Origin: Actinomycetales bacterium | GTDB taxonomy: Bacteria; Actinomycetota; Actinomycetes; Actinomycetales; JAHECE01 | DNA: 16,186 nucleotides | Reading direction: 5' to 3' | Assembly (NCBI GenBank): GCA_024641895.1 | Contig: JAHECE010000026.1 | Span: 1-16,186 of the forward strand | In this document: in pieces, positions 1-7,155 of the stretch | Layout of the letters: each line of letters starts with the position of its first letter | How positions within the stretch are numbered: position 1 is the first letter of the stretch | Notes under the pieces: generated by a model | What the model saw: the letters and a program-made list of their open reading frames with translations, nothing else | What the model was told of the DNA's origin: nothing | Databases searched by the model: none | Translations under genes and position numbers: made by a program

Positions 1-1172
1 ATCGGACCGGGGTAGCCCGCCACGATGACGACGAGGTCGTCGCGGTGGTCTTCCATCTCCTTGACGAGCGTGTCGATGGCCTCACCGCCGTACTCGTCGC
101 CGGCGAGGCTGTAGGCCTCGTCGATGAACAGGACCCCGGCAAGGGCGCTCTGCACGACCTCCGACGTCTTCAAGGCGGTCTGCCCCAGGTACCCGGCGAC
201 CAGCTCGGAACGGTCGACCTCGACGAGGTGGCCCTTGGACAGCAGGCCGAGCGCCGCGTAGATCCGGCTGACGAGCCGGGCGACCGTCGTCTTGCCGGTG
301 CCGGGGTTGCCCGTGAACACCAGGTGGCGGGTGATCGTGGGGCTCTTGAGCCCGTGCTCGGCACGCAGCTTGGAGATGCGCAGCACCGCGGCCTGTCGGT
401 GCACCTCCCGCTTGACGGTCGTCAGCCCGATGAGGGCGTCGAGCTGGGCGAGGAGGTCCTCGACCGTCTCAGACGGCGCCTCGGTCGCGACCGTGACCGG
501 GGCGGAGGTGCCCTGGGCCGCTGTTCCTCTCGTGGTCCCGGTGCCGCTCGCGCCGGTCACCAAGCCCTGCTCCGAGGTCGTCGCACCCGGCGTCCAGCGG
601 GTGCCGCTGAGGGGATCCCTGCCCACCGAGCCAGTCCGCTCGGCGCCGCTCAGGACCGACGAGGGCGAGCCACCGCCCGCGAGCGCCGCGAGCTGGGCGG
701 CCGCGGCGACCGAGGCGTTCCCGACCACCCGCAGCGTCGGCTCGCCGAGGGTGCACGCCGCGGCCGCCACCTCGGTCAGGACGCGCGCGTACTCGGCGGC
801 ATGCGGCGAACCGGTCGCGGCCAGCTCGGCGAGCAGCATCGTCGGCGAGCCGCGCCAGCGCCGGCCTCGCACAGCGGCGTCGAAGAAGTCCTGCGCGCCC
901 GGTACAGCCCGGTGATCGACCTCGCCCGGCAGCGCGGCACCGACGTCCCGGGTCCGCGCGGCACTAACGACCTGCGCCGCCCAGTCGACGTGGGCCAGCG
1001 GAGCGGACTCCGCGATCGCCGCGGCTAGTGCCGAGCCCTCGGCGCGCACGTCCGGGGCCGCCAGACCGGCTCGGGCACCGACAGCGACCAGAGCGTCGAG
1101 GGCGTCCGCCAGCGACGTCGTCGGCCTCCGGTCCGAGGGCTCCGGAGGGATCACGGGTCCGGGCCCGCTCAC
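1..1172 (-). CDS. CbbX/SpoVK-type AAA+ ATPase, C-terminus cut by window edge
   Basis: The frame runs from a GTG at 1172 off the left edge, showing 390 residues without a stop. Seen: Walker A GNPGTGKT at residues 288-295, Walker B LFIDEA at 348-353, then an EAYSLAGDEYGGEAID stretch and, at the edge, an AGYP motif, all typical of the CbbX/SpoVK branch of AAA+ proteins. Residues 1 to about 240 form an Ala-rich, probably helical N-terminal region with a Ser/Thr/Gly-rich linker before the ATPase domain. The GTG overlaps the TGA of the preceding gene (GTGA) and has GGAG 8 nt upstream, which points to translational coupling; a second in-frame GTG at 1154 has no good ribosome site. Family members are hexameric remodelling motors. 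As the last visible gene of the telA operon it may remodel a complex of its neighbours (inference). The C-terminal lid is outside the window. Confidence 0.88.
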   Translation of the reverse strand, partial: MSGPGPVIPPEPSDRRPTTSLADALDALVAVGARAGLAAPDVRAEGSALAAAIAESAPLAHVDWAAQVVSAARTRDVGAALPGEVDHRAVPGAQDFFDAAVRGRRWRGSPTMLLAELAATGSPHAAEYARVLTEVAAAACTLGEPTLRVVGNASVAAAAQLAALAGGGSPSSVLSGAERTGSVGRDPLSGTRWTPGATTSEQGLVTGASGTGTTRGTAAQGTSAPVTVATEAPSETVEDLLAQLDALIGLTTVKREVHRQAAVLRISKLRAEHGLKSPTITRHLVFTGNPGTGKTTVARLVSRIYAALGLLSKGHLVEVDRSELVAGYLGQTALKTSEVVQSALAGVLFIDEAYSLAGDEYGGEAIDTLVKEMEDHRDDLVVIVAGYPGP

Positions 1173-1771
1173 GGGCCACGCTCCGGGGGCGCGAGCCGGC
1201 CCGGCTCGAACGCCGCAGGATCGCTCGGCGGCTGCCGCGGCACGGGCGCCTCCCCCGGATCCAGCCCGAGCGCGCCGCCGGTCGACGCATGCCCGAACTT
1301 CTCCTGAAGGAATCGGCCGTGTGCGACCAGGGCCGCCGCGTCGGAACGGTTCACAGCGTCGAAGACCTGGTCCATCGTGCGGGCCAGGAGGTCGAGCTGG
1401 TCGATGAGGACCATGAGCGAGGTGCGGCCGTTGTCGACGGGTCGGCTGTTGGCCCAGTCCCGCGGGAGTCGGAGGTAGCCGCCGACTGCCTCGGGCAGGT
1501 AGTCGGTCGCGGTCGCCATCACGGAGTACGCCTCCAGGCTGCCCCCGGCGAGCCGGTCGAGCCGCGGGATGGTCTGGCGCACGATCGTCGTGACCCGGGA
1601 GACCCGCGAGGCGACCGGTGCCGGGACGGCCGCGTCGGCGACCAGCGACTCGACGCGGTCGACGGCTGCGAGCAGGTCGGCGCTCGTAGGCGGCGCGGGC
1701 AGCTCGAGGCGGGGCTGCGACTCAGGGGCGCGTCCGAAGAGCCGCCCGAAGAACTCGCCGATGGTCGCCAT
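1169..1771 (-). CDS. Small helical protein between telA and AAA+ ATPase, XpaC-like
   Basis: A 200-residue soluble protein with no signal peptide or membrane segment. Residues 30-160 look helical; the best-defined part is about 78-160, with a TATDYLPEAVGGYLRLP stretch, a LIDQLDLLARTMDQVFDAV helix and FLQEKFG. The tail from about 161 is Pro/Gly-rich and probably disordered. The arrangement (helix, YLP-x-x-x-x-Y, helix with aspartates, then a short Leu-containing helix) recalls the C-terminal part of the XpaC family, whose genes accompany telA-like genes in Bacillus. That resemblance is judged by eye and is not proven. It starts 32 bp after telA with a TGAGGA ribosome site just upstream and overlaps the ATPase start by 4 bp, so it is very likely co-translated with both. 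The biochemical function is unknown. Confidence 0.8.
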   Translation of the reverse strand: MATIGEFFGRLFGRAPESQPRLELPAPPTSADLLAAVDRVESLVADAAVPAPVASRVSRVTTIVRQTIPRLDRLAGGSLEAYSVMATATDYLPEAVGGYLRLPRDWANSRPVDNGRTSLMVLIDQLDLLARTMDQVFDAVNRSDAAALVAHGRFLQEKFGHASTGGALGLDPGEAPVPRQPPSDPAAFEPGRLAPPERGP

Positions 1772-1803
1772 CGGTCCTCACCACTCCCGGCGGGCGCCAC
1801 GGT

Positions 1804-3066
1804 TCACCGGCGGCTGCCCGGGGTGCCGTCGAGGTCGAGCGAGCCGCTCGCTACCCGCTCGTCCTGCCGCTGCACGCGGTCGAGATACGCGCGGGACTTG
1901 TCGACCTCGGTCTCGAGCGTGCCGATCGTGGCGGCCATGCTGTCCAGCGCCTCGACCTTGAAGGCGTCGATGGCGTCCATCGTCTCGTAGATGTTCTGGA
2001 AAGCGGCCTGCAGCTGCGGCAGCCCGATCGTCGCCGACGCGGCCTGTCGCTGGATCTCGACCGAGTTGTCGCGCAGCAGTCGCGACGTCCGCTCGATCAT
2101 GTCCGACGTCGTCGTGTTCAGCGCGGAGATCTGGTCGAGCACGAGCTTCTGGTTGCTCAGCGCCTGAGCGACAATCACCGCCGTGCGCAGCGCCGACACC
2201 GTCGTCGTCGACGCGCGGTCGACGCCCTTGACGAGCTCGAGGTTGTTCTTGATGACGACGTCGATCGCGAGGTAGTTCTGGATCGAGACCGCGAGCTGGA
2301 CGAGCAGGTCCTGGTGCTTCTGTCGGACATAGAAGAGGACGTCCTCGCGCAGCGAGCGCGCGCGGTCCGGGTCGCCCGCCTCGAACTCGGCGACCCTGGC
2401 GCTGATCTGGGCATCGAGCCGCTCTGCGATGTAGACGTACTGGTTGAGCCGCCCCATGGCCTCCCAGAGCCCGGTCTTCTCCAGGTTGAGCGAGGCGTTG
2501 TCCTTGCGCAGCTCGTCCTGGCCCTCACGCAGCGCGTGCAGGATGGCGTCGAGGTGGCTCTGCGCGCTCTGGTATTTGCGGAAGTAGTCCGTGATCTTGT
2601 CGCCGAAGGGCAAGAAGCCCAGGAACTTGCGAGCACCCTCGGCCTCGGACGGGTCGAGGTCCTCGACCGTGCGACGAAGCTCGACGAGCGTCACGCCGAC
2701 CTTCGAGCCCGAGGCGAGCCCACCCTCCTTCAGTGCTCGAACGGGCGTCCGAAGCAGCCGGTTCGAGCTCTCCGCCGCGCTGCGGATGTCGGCGTCGCCC
2801 ATCGTGCGGACGTCGCCGGCCTTGGCCGCGAATTCCGGGGAGTGCGGTGCGGCATCGAGGAGCGAACCGACGAAGTCGGCGACCTTCGCGTCCAGGGTTG
2901 GCAGGGCGGCCGGGTCGACCGCGGGAGCCATCCTGGGCGCCGACGTCGCCGCCACCGCTGTCACGGGCGCAGGTGCGGTGAGGGCGAGCACAGGCTCCGC
3001 CTCGATCGGAGGCTGGAGCGGCGCGACGTCCGGGGCACCGGCCTGCGACGGGTTCACCTGGGCCAT
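1804..3066 (-). CDS. telA: TelA-family toxic anion resistance protein
   Basis: The 420 residues match the usual size and whole-length pattern of the TelA family (toxic anion resistance, PF05816). Residues 1-50 are a Pro/Ala-rich low-complexity leader. From about 55 to the end the protein is almost entirely helical, with family-typical stretches such as KFLGFLPFGDKITDYFRKY, RLNQYVYIAERLDAQI, SIQNYLAIDVVIKNNLELV and ALSNQKLVLDQISALN. No membrane segment is apparent. Family members are linked to tellurite and other toxic-anion tolerance and to cell-envelope stress, but their molecular action is unknown. The ATG at 3066 has AAAGGA 7 nt upstream. It leads the operon with the XpaC-like protein and the AAA+ ATPase. 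An inverted repeat 60 bp upstream may be its operator. Confidence 0.95.
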   Translation of the reverse strand: MAQVNPSQAGAPDVAPLQPPIEAEPVLALTAPAPVTAVAATSAPRMAPAVDPAALPTLDAKVADFVGSLLDAAPHSPEFAAKAGDVRTMGDADIRSAAESSNRLLRTPVRALKEGGLASGSKVGVTLVELRRTVEDLDPSEAEGARKFLGFLPFGDKITDYFRKYQSAQSHLDAILHALREGQDELRKDNASLNLEKTGLWEAMGRLNQYVYIAERLDAQISARVAEFEAGDPDRARSLREDVLFYVRQKHQDLLVQLAVSIQNYLAIDVVIKNNLELVKGVDRASTTTVSALRTAVIVAQALSNQKLVLDQISALNTTTSDMIERTSRLLRDNSVEIQRQAASATIGLPQLQAAFQNIYETMDAIDAFKVEALDSMAATIGTLETEVDKSRAYLDRVQRQDERVASGSLDLDGTPGSRR

Positions 3067-3125
3067 CTGGTCGTCCTTTCTCGACTCCGGCTGCGCGGAC
3101 GACGGTCATCGCCCCTGGCAGACGT

Positions 3126-3150
3126 CACGCCAACATACGCCGTTGGCGTG
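3126..3150 (-). promoter_or_regulatory. Perfect 9-bp inverted repeat, candidate telA operator/promoter
   Basis: CACGCCAAC (3126-3134) and GTTGGCGTG (3142-3150) form a perfect dyad with a 7-bp spacer. On the telA strand a TATGTT hexamer (3137-3132), 4 of 6 to the -10 consensus, lies inside the dyad. Transcription would start near 3125 and leave a leader of about 60 nt. No convincing -35 is visible. There is no T-run after the dyad on the minus strand, so a repressor or activator site fits better than a terminator. The regulator is unknown. Confidence 0.4.
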
Positions 3151-3218
3151 TCGGGCGCTCGGGTCCGACCGGCACGTCGCGCCGGAGGCCGGTACCGGGC
3201 CCTGAGCGCGGTCCGCCT

Positions 3219-3234
3219 GCCCGGGGCCCCGGGC
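3219..3234 (-). terminator. 16-bp GC palindrome after the glutaredoxin gene
   Basis: GCCCGGGGCCCCGGGC is a perfect 16-bp palindrome 10 bp beyond the glutaredoxin stop codon. As RNA it would form a very stable short hairpin, suited to stopping or stabilising the glutaredoxin transcript before telA. There is no U-tract, so it is not a classical intrinsic terminator, although many high-GC actinobacterial terminators lack one. Chance palindromes are common at this base composition. Confidence 0.3.
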
Positions 3235-3244
3235 GCGCGCCGGT

Positions 3245-3520
3245 TCAGGAAGGGACGAGGCCCAGCTCCACGACCTTCGCGCTCAGCGCCCGGTCCGAGG
3301 GCTCGGTGAGGTGCGTGTCGTCAGGGAACACGACGACCGGGATCGATCGACGGCCACCGTTGCGCCGCACCACCTCGGCAGTCTGGCCCGGGTCTGCGAC
3401 AAGATCCACGTAGGCGTAGTCGACGCCGAGCCGGTCGAGCAGGCGCTTGCTGCGGAGGCAGTCACTGCACCAGTCGGCGCCGTACATGGTGACTGCGGGC
3501 CGGGCCGAGGACACGGGCAT
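3245..3520 (-). CDS. Glutaredoxin-like / mycoredoxin-like protein
   Basis: A 91-residue thioredoxin-fold protein with the active site WCSDC (CxxC) near the N-terminus after the first strand, and the C-terminal signature NGGRRSIPVVVF...LTEPS, which matches the mycoredoxin/NrdH-like branch (NGG..TVPT...LTNPS). The cis-proline is in SIPVV. Such proteins reduce mixed disulfides, in actinobacteria typically with mycothiol. The frame stays open to an ATG at 3583, but the ATG at 3520 is chosen: it has GGAAG 4 nt upstream, gives the normal family length, and the 3583 ATG falls between the two elements of the SigR-like promoter. The CSDC active site differs from the more usual CPYC and CGYC. It is probably a single-gene unit, induced by thiol-oxidative stress if the promoter is real. 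Confidence 0.9.
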   Translation of the reverse strand: MPVSSARPAVTMYGADWCSDCLRSKRLLDRLGVDYAYVDLVADPGQTAEVVRRNGGRRSIPVVVFPDDTHLTEPSDRALSAKVVELGLVPS

Positions 3521-3564
3521 GGGGCTTCCGATCACGGTTCGGGGGCAGTGGGACGGGGAGTGAG

Positions 3565-3594
3565 AGTAACCCGCGCCGTCCATCCGTTGTTCCC
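3565..3594 (-). promoter_or_regulatory. SigR/SigH-type ECF promoter for the glutaredoxin gene
   Basis: On the minus strand GGGAAC (3594-3589) is followed after exactly 18 bp by GTTACT (3570-3565). This fits the GGGAAY-N16-19-GTT pattern of Streptomyces SigR and mycobacterial SigH, the disulfide-stress sigma factors whose known targets include thioredoxin and mycoredoxin genes. The start site would be near 3558, giving a leader of about 38 nt before the ATG at 3520. The match of site and gene function makes it more credible than the sequence alone would. Confidence 0.6.
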
Positions 3595-3631
3595 GGCACG
3601 TCGTGTGACCTGCGCGACCTCTCCAGACGGC

Positions 3632-3727
3632 GCCTCAGCGGGCGGCCGGGGTGCCTCAGCGGGCGGCCGGGGCGCCTCACCGGGCGGCACGGCGCCTCAC
3701 CGGGCGGCGGGGTGCGTCAGCGGGCGC
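3632..3727. repeat. 20/21-bp GC-rich tandem repeat, about 4.7 copies
   Basis: Units begin at 3632, 3653, 3674, 3694 and 3714 with lengths 21, 21, 20, 20 and a partial 14. On the plus strand the unit reads GCCTCAGCGGGCGGCCGGGG with small changes (CAGC versus CACC, GCCGG versus GCACG). The last partial unit covers the final codons and TGA of the desaturase gene, so the array looks like slippage-driven expansion of that gene end. Every unit carries a TGA on the desaturase strand. It lies between the desaturase stop and the glutaredoxin promoter and has no coding role that I can see. Confidence 0.85.
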
Positions 3728-4808
3728 TGATGCGCTGGCGCAGGGGGCAGTCGAACGGGTCACGAGCCGCCAGGCCGACGCGGTTGAGGTAGCGGATCAC
3801 GATGCCGTACGACTCGATGAGCCCTGCCTCCGTGTACGGGAGGTTCTGCTCGGCACAGTGCGCGCGAACCAGCGTCTGCGCCTCGGCAAGCCTGGTGCGC
3901 GGCATGCTCGGGAAGAGGTGGTGCTCCACCTGGTAGTTGAGGCCGCCCATGAGGAAGGTCATGAACCGGCCGCCGCGGATGTTGCGCGAGGTCAGCACCT
4001 GCTTGCGCAGGAAGTCGAGCTTGCTCTCGGCCGAGATGATCGGCATGCCCTTGTGGTTCGGGGCGAAGGAGGCGCCCATGTACACACCGAAGACCGCCAG
4101 CTGAACACCGAGGAACGCGAAGGCCAGCCCGACCGGGAACAGCAGGAAGAGAGCGGCGACGTAGAGGCTCAGGCGGAGTGCGATCGTCAGGAGCTCGGTG
4201 GTGCGTGTCCGGCTGCTCGGCGAGGCGATCAACGAGCGGATCGCGATGACGTGCAGGTTCAGGCCCTCGAGCATCAGCAGCGGGAAGAACAGATAGCCCT
4301 GCCGGCGGGTGAGCGCGGCGAGGAAGCCGCGACGGCCCGCGGCGTCCTCCTCGAGGAAGGAGATCGTGTCCTTGGCGATGTCCGGGTCCTTGCCGACCAT
4401 GTTCGGGTTGGCGTGGTGCGCGGAGTGCTTGATGTTCCACCAGGAGTGGCTGATGCCCACGACGCCGTTGGCGACGACCTGCCCGAGCCGCTCGTTGCCG
4501 CCGCCCTGCTCGAGGATCTGCTGGTGCGAGGCCTCGTGGGCGATGAACGCGAACTGGGTGAGCACGATGCCCAGGGCCCCGGCCAGCAGGAGCTGCAGCC
4601 AGGAGTCCCCGAGGAGCACCATTCCCGCGCCGATCGCCCCGAGAGCGAGCGTCAGACCGGCGATCATCGCGAAGTAGAAGCCGCGGGCACGGTCGAGCAG
4701 GCCCGCGGCACGCACCTGCTTGGACAGCGCTGAGAAGGTGTTCGACGGGAGCGCACGCGTCGGGAGCGACGGAGCGGGCGCGGCGGCATCGAGCTGCACA
4801 GAGGTCAT
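3717..4808 (-). CDS. Membrane fatty acid desaturase (acyl-lipid/acyl-CoA type)
   Basis: 363 residues, a normal length for the family. Three histidine boxes that bind the di-iron centre are present: HEASH at 91-95, HSAHH at 128-132 and QVEHH at 293-297; QxxHH in box 3 is typical of front-end and linoleoyl-type desaturases. A further NHKGMP lies at 251-256. Hydrophobic segments at about 45-67, 70-90, 172-190, 207-230 and 232-246 fit an integral membrane protein with the boxes on the cytoplasmic face. It would introduce a double bond into membrane fatty acyl chains with electrons from a ferredoxin/reductase pair not encoded nearby. The ATG at 4808 has AGGAG 5 nt upstream. It is monocistronic and divergent from marR. 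The position of the double bond cannot be told from sequence. Confidence 0.95.
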   Translation of the reverse strand: MTSVQLDAAAPAPSLPTRALPSNTFSALSKQVRAAGLLDRARGFYFAMIAGLTLALGAIGAGMVLLGDSWLQLLLAGALGIVLTQFAFIAHEASHQQILEQGGGNERLGQVVANGVVGISHSWWNIKHSAHHANPNMVGKDPDIAKDTISFLEEDAAGRRGFLAALTRRQGYLFFPLLMLEGLNLHVIAIRSLIASPSSRTRTTELLTIALRLSLYVAALFLLFPVGLAFAFLGVQLAVFGVYMGASFAPNHKGMPIISAESKLDFLRKQVLTSRNIRGGRFMTFLMGGLNYQVEHHLFPSMPRTRLAEAQTLVRAHCAEQNLPYTEAGLIESYGIVIRYLNRVGLAARDPFDCPLRQRISAR

Positions 4809-4989
4809 CGGTCTCCTAGCAAGAGGTCGACTTCCCAGCCGTGGATCGAGCCTGCGCTCATCGTTCAGATGCTCCCAAGGGTACGTTCTCCACAGCGCTG
4901 AAGTCCGCAGCGTCCTGGGCGGCGTGCGTCACACTCCCCATCGACAGCCCGTGCCTGCCGCTGAGGCGACGTGCGGCCCCACGGGTTGG
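4809..4989. other. Divergent intergenic spacer, desaturase/marR
   Basis: The rest of the 217-bp gap between the divergent desaturase and marR genes. It should hold the desaturase promoter, but I see no convincing -35/-10 pair on the minus strand and no strong dyad. The right part (4990-5039) holds the marR promoter and operator. Confidence 0.4.
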
Positions 4990-5039
4990 TTGAACGCTGC
5001 ACAGGTGTCACGTAGTATTGGTTGCATGGTGCAAGCAAT
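4990..5039 (+). promoter_or_regulatory. marR promoter with overlapping MarR-type operator
   Basis: TTGAAC (4990-4995), 17 bp, then TAGTAT (5013-5018) make a good housekeeping promoter. It places the start site at about 5025-5026, the first base of the marR ATG, so the transcript would be leaderless; no ribosome site is present. Covering the -10 and the start codon is a near-perfect dyad: ATTGGTTGCA (5017-5026), spacer TGG, TGCAAGCAAT (5030-5039), with 9 of 10 positions paired. The TTGCA...TGCAA core resembles known MarR-family operators, so MarR probably represses its own promoter and the downstream exporter. Confidence 0.7.
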
Positions 5040-5493
5040 GAATCTGGTCGAGCCCTCGCCAGGGGACACCGAGTCGCCGTCACCCCGGGTGGGCGACGTC
5101 GCGGTCGCCCTGCGCGACGCCGTCGTCCTCCTCCGTCGCACCATGCACGGCCGCCCGGAGGACGGCGCGCCGGCGAGCCTGCTCGCCTCACTCCTGCGCA
5201 TCGGGCCCGTGCGCGCCACCGATCTGGCGGAGCGCACCTGCCTCGACAGGTCCACGGTGAGCCGGCACCTACGACACCTCGAGGAATCCGGGTTCGTCGA
5301 GCGCCGCCCTGACCCCGACGACGGCCGCGCGGCCCTCCTGCACGTCTCACCTAGCGGCCGCGAGCACTCAGCGGCCCACTTTGCCGGAACGGTCGCCGCC
5401 CTGGAGACCGCTCTCGCCTCGTGGACCGCCGCCGACATCACCACCCTCACCGCCCTGCTGCGGCGACTGTCCGACGACCTGGAGAACTCATGA
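5026..5493 (+). CDS. MarR-family transcriptional regulator
   Basis: 155 residues from the ATG at 5026. The winged helix-turn-helix spans about 52-101: a recognition region ATDLAERTCLDRSTVSRHLRHLEESGFVERR and the wing DPDDGR at 97-101, both strongly MarR-like. Terminal helices (22-42 and 115-152) form the dimer interface in this family. The open frame extends to 4720, but the promoter and operator place the true start at 5026; a second ATG at 5038 also falls at the operator edge. The stop overlaps the next start (ATGA), so it is co-translated with the exporter. MarR repressors of this layout commonly sense small phenolic or drug-like molecules and release exporter genes; the ligand here is unknown. 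Confidence 0.93.
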   Translation: MVQAMNLVEPSPGDTESPSPRVGDVAVALRDAVVLLRRTMHGRPEDGAPASLLASLLRIGPVRATDLAERTCLDRSTVSRHLRHLEESGFVERRPDPDDGRAALLHVSPSGREHSAAHFAGTVAALETALASWTAADITTLTALLRRLSDDLENS

Positions 5494-7106
5494 GCACCAT
5501 CGAGCCCGCGAAGCGAGCGGACGACCAGTCGGCCGCGTCCCGTCCCCCGGCCGACACCCCGAGCGCACCGCCCCGGCACCTGGGCCTCGTGCTCGGCGCC
5601 CTGATGCTGACGCTGCTCCTGGCAGCCCTCGACCAGACCATCGTCTCGACAGCGCTGCCGACCATCACCAGCGACCTCGGCGGTCTGAGCCACCTGTCGT
5701 GGGTGGTCACCGCATACCTGCTCGCCTCCACCGCGAGCACCCCGATCTGGGGCAAGATCTCCGACCTCTACGGCCGCAAGCTCATGCTGCAGGCCGCTGT
5801 GGTGATCTTTGTCGCGTCCTCCGCACTGGCCGGCCTCTCGCAGACCATGGGGCAGCTCATCGCCACCCGCGCCCTCCAGGGCCTCGGCGGCGGTGGCCTG
5901 ATGGTGCTCGTCATGGCGGCCCTGGCAGACCTGGTCAGCCCCCGCGAGCGCGGCAAGTACGCCGGGCTGTTCGGCGGCGTCTTCGGCATCGCGAGCATCG
6001 TCGGGCCCCTGCTCGGAGGCTTCTTCACCGAGCAGCTCTCCTGGCGATGGATCTTCTACATCAACCTGCCGCTCGGCATCGCCGCGTTCGCCGTGCTCGG
6101 CGCCACGCTGCACCTGCCCAAGCACCGGGCCAAGCACAAGATCGACTGGCAGGGAGCCACGTTCCTCGTCGCGGGCGTGACCTCGCTGCTGCTCGTGACG
6201 GTCTGGGGCGGCCAGGAGTATGCGTGGGTCTCCCCCGAGATCCTCGGGCTCGCCGTCGCCGGCTTCGTCGCCCTCACGCTCTTCGTCTGGCAGGAGCTTC
6301 GGGCACCTGAGCCGATCGTCCCCTTGAGCCTCTTCCGGGACAGGGTGTTCACGGTGTCGTCGGGAATCGGCTTCGTCGTCGGCTTCGCGATGTTCGGCGC
6401 GATCGTCTACCTGCCGATCTACCTCCAGGTGGTCGGCGGCTCCTCCCCGACGAACGCCGGCCTGCAGCTGCTCCCCCTGATGGCCGGCCTGCTCACGACG
6501 TCAATCCTCAGCGGCCTGATCATCACGAAGACCGGCAAGTACACGATCTTCCCGATCATCGGCACGGCACTCGCGGCCGTCGGACTGCTGCTGCTCTCGC
6601 GCCTGGACGCCCAGACGCCGTACTGGCAGGTAGCCGTGGCCATGGTCGTGCTGGGAGCGGGGCTCGGGAACGTCATGCAGGTGCTCCTGCTCGCGGTGCA
6701 GAACTCGGTTGCGCCCAGCCAGATCGGCGCCGCGACGAGTGCCTCGACCTTCTTCCGGTCGATCGGAGGGTCCTTCGGCACCGCCGTGTTCGGCGCGGTC
6801 TTCACGGCCCGCCTCACGACAGAGCTCGCGGCGGTCCTCCCGCCAGGGGCAGGCGCCGCCACGGGCGGCGGCGTCGCCTCCTCCCTCCAGGCGATCCGCT
6901 CCCTGCCCGACGCGCTCCAGGCCGACGTCCTGGCCGCGTTCGCCCGTGCCATCGACTCGACGTTCCTCGTGGCCGTACCGATCGCGGTCGCCGCCCTGGT
7001 GCTGTCGTTCTTCCTCCCTGCGCTGCCGCTTCGGCGCACCCACGGCATCGAGGAGATGCTGGCCGACGACGCCGCGGTCCCGCTGCCGTCCCCGACCTCC
7101 GACTGA
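5490..7106 (+). CDS. DHA2-family MFS multidrug exporter, 14 TM
   Basis: 538 residues, typical of 14-helix DHA2 (EmrB/QacA-type) drug:H+ antiporters. Seen: motif D1 LDQTIVSTALPTI at 47-59, motif A GKISDLYGRK at 88-97, and the antiporter motif C region with GIASIVGPLLGG at about 166-177. A polar, Pro/Ala-rich tail of about 28 residues precedes TM1. It acts in the cytoplasmic membrane, exporting hydrophobic or cationic drugs with proton uptake; the substrate is not predictable. The ATG at 5490 overlaps the marR stop (ATGA) and has GGAG at 5481-5484; upstream in-frame starts lie within marR and are rejected. It is likely under MarR control through the shared promoter. Confidence 0.95.
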   Translation: MSTIEPAKRADDQSAASRPPADTPSAPPRHLGLVLGALMLTLLLAALDQTIVSTALPTITSDLGGLSHLSWVVTAYLLASTASTPIWGKISDLYGRKLMLQAAVVIFVASSALAGLSQTMGQLIATRALQGLGGGGLMVLVMAALADLVSPRERGKYAGLFGGVFGIASIVGPLLGGFFTEQLSWRWIFYINLPLGIAAFAVLGATLHLPKHRAKHKIDWQGATFLVAGVTSLLLVTVWGGQEYAWVSPEILGLAVAGFVALTLFVWQELRAPEPIVPLSLFRDRVFTVSSGIGFVVGFAMFGAIVYLPIYLQVVGGSSPTNAGLQLLPLMAGLLTTSILSGLIITKTGKYTIFPIIGTALAAVGLLLLSRLDAQTPYWQVAVAMVVLGAGLGNVMQVLLLAVQNSVAPSQIGAATSASTFFRSIGGSFGTAVFGAVFTARLTTELAAVLPPGAGAATGGGVASSLQAIRSLPDALQADVLAAFARAIDSTFLVAVPIAVAALVLSFFLPALPLRRTHGIEEMLADDAAVPLPSPTSD

Positions 7107-7135
7107 GGCTTCACCGGACGCCGGAAGGAACTGCG

Positions 7136-7155
7136 AGGGGAGCGAGCGCGCCCCT
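7136..7155. terminator. Weak hairpin at a convergent gene end
   Basis: AGGGG (7136-7140) and CCCCT (7151-7155) can pair across a 10-nt loop in the 49-bp gap between the convergent exporter and cation transporter genes; the right arm abuts the transporter stop codon. The 5-bp stem lacks a T-run on the plus strand. Its position fits a bidirectional terminator, but the evidence is slight. Confidence 0.25.

Noticed and set aside
45..1028. Open frame on the plus strand, 327 codons
   Set aside because: It is antisense to the AAA+ ATPase, whose Walker motifs are clear on the minus strand; the plus-strand product is Arg/Gly-rich low complexity, typical of shadows at this GC content.
3311..3730. Plus-strand frame with ASAGGRG repeats
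   Set aside because: The repeats are only the 20/21-bp DNA array read in one frame; the rest is antisense to the glutaredoxin gene.
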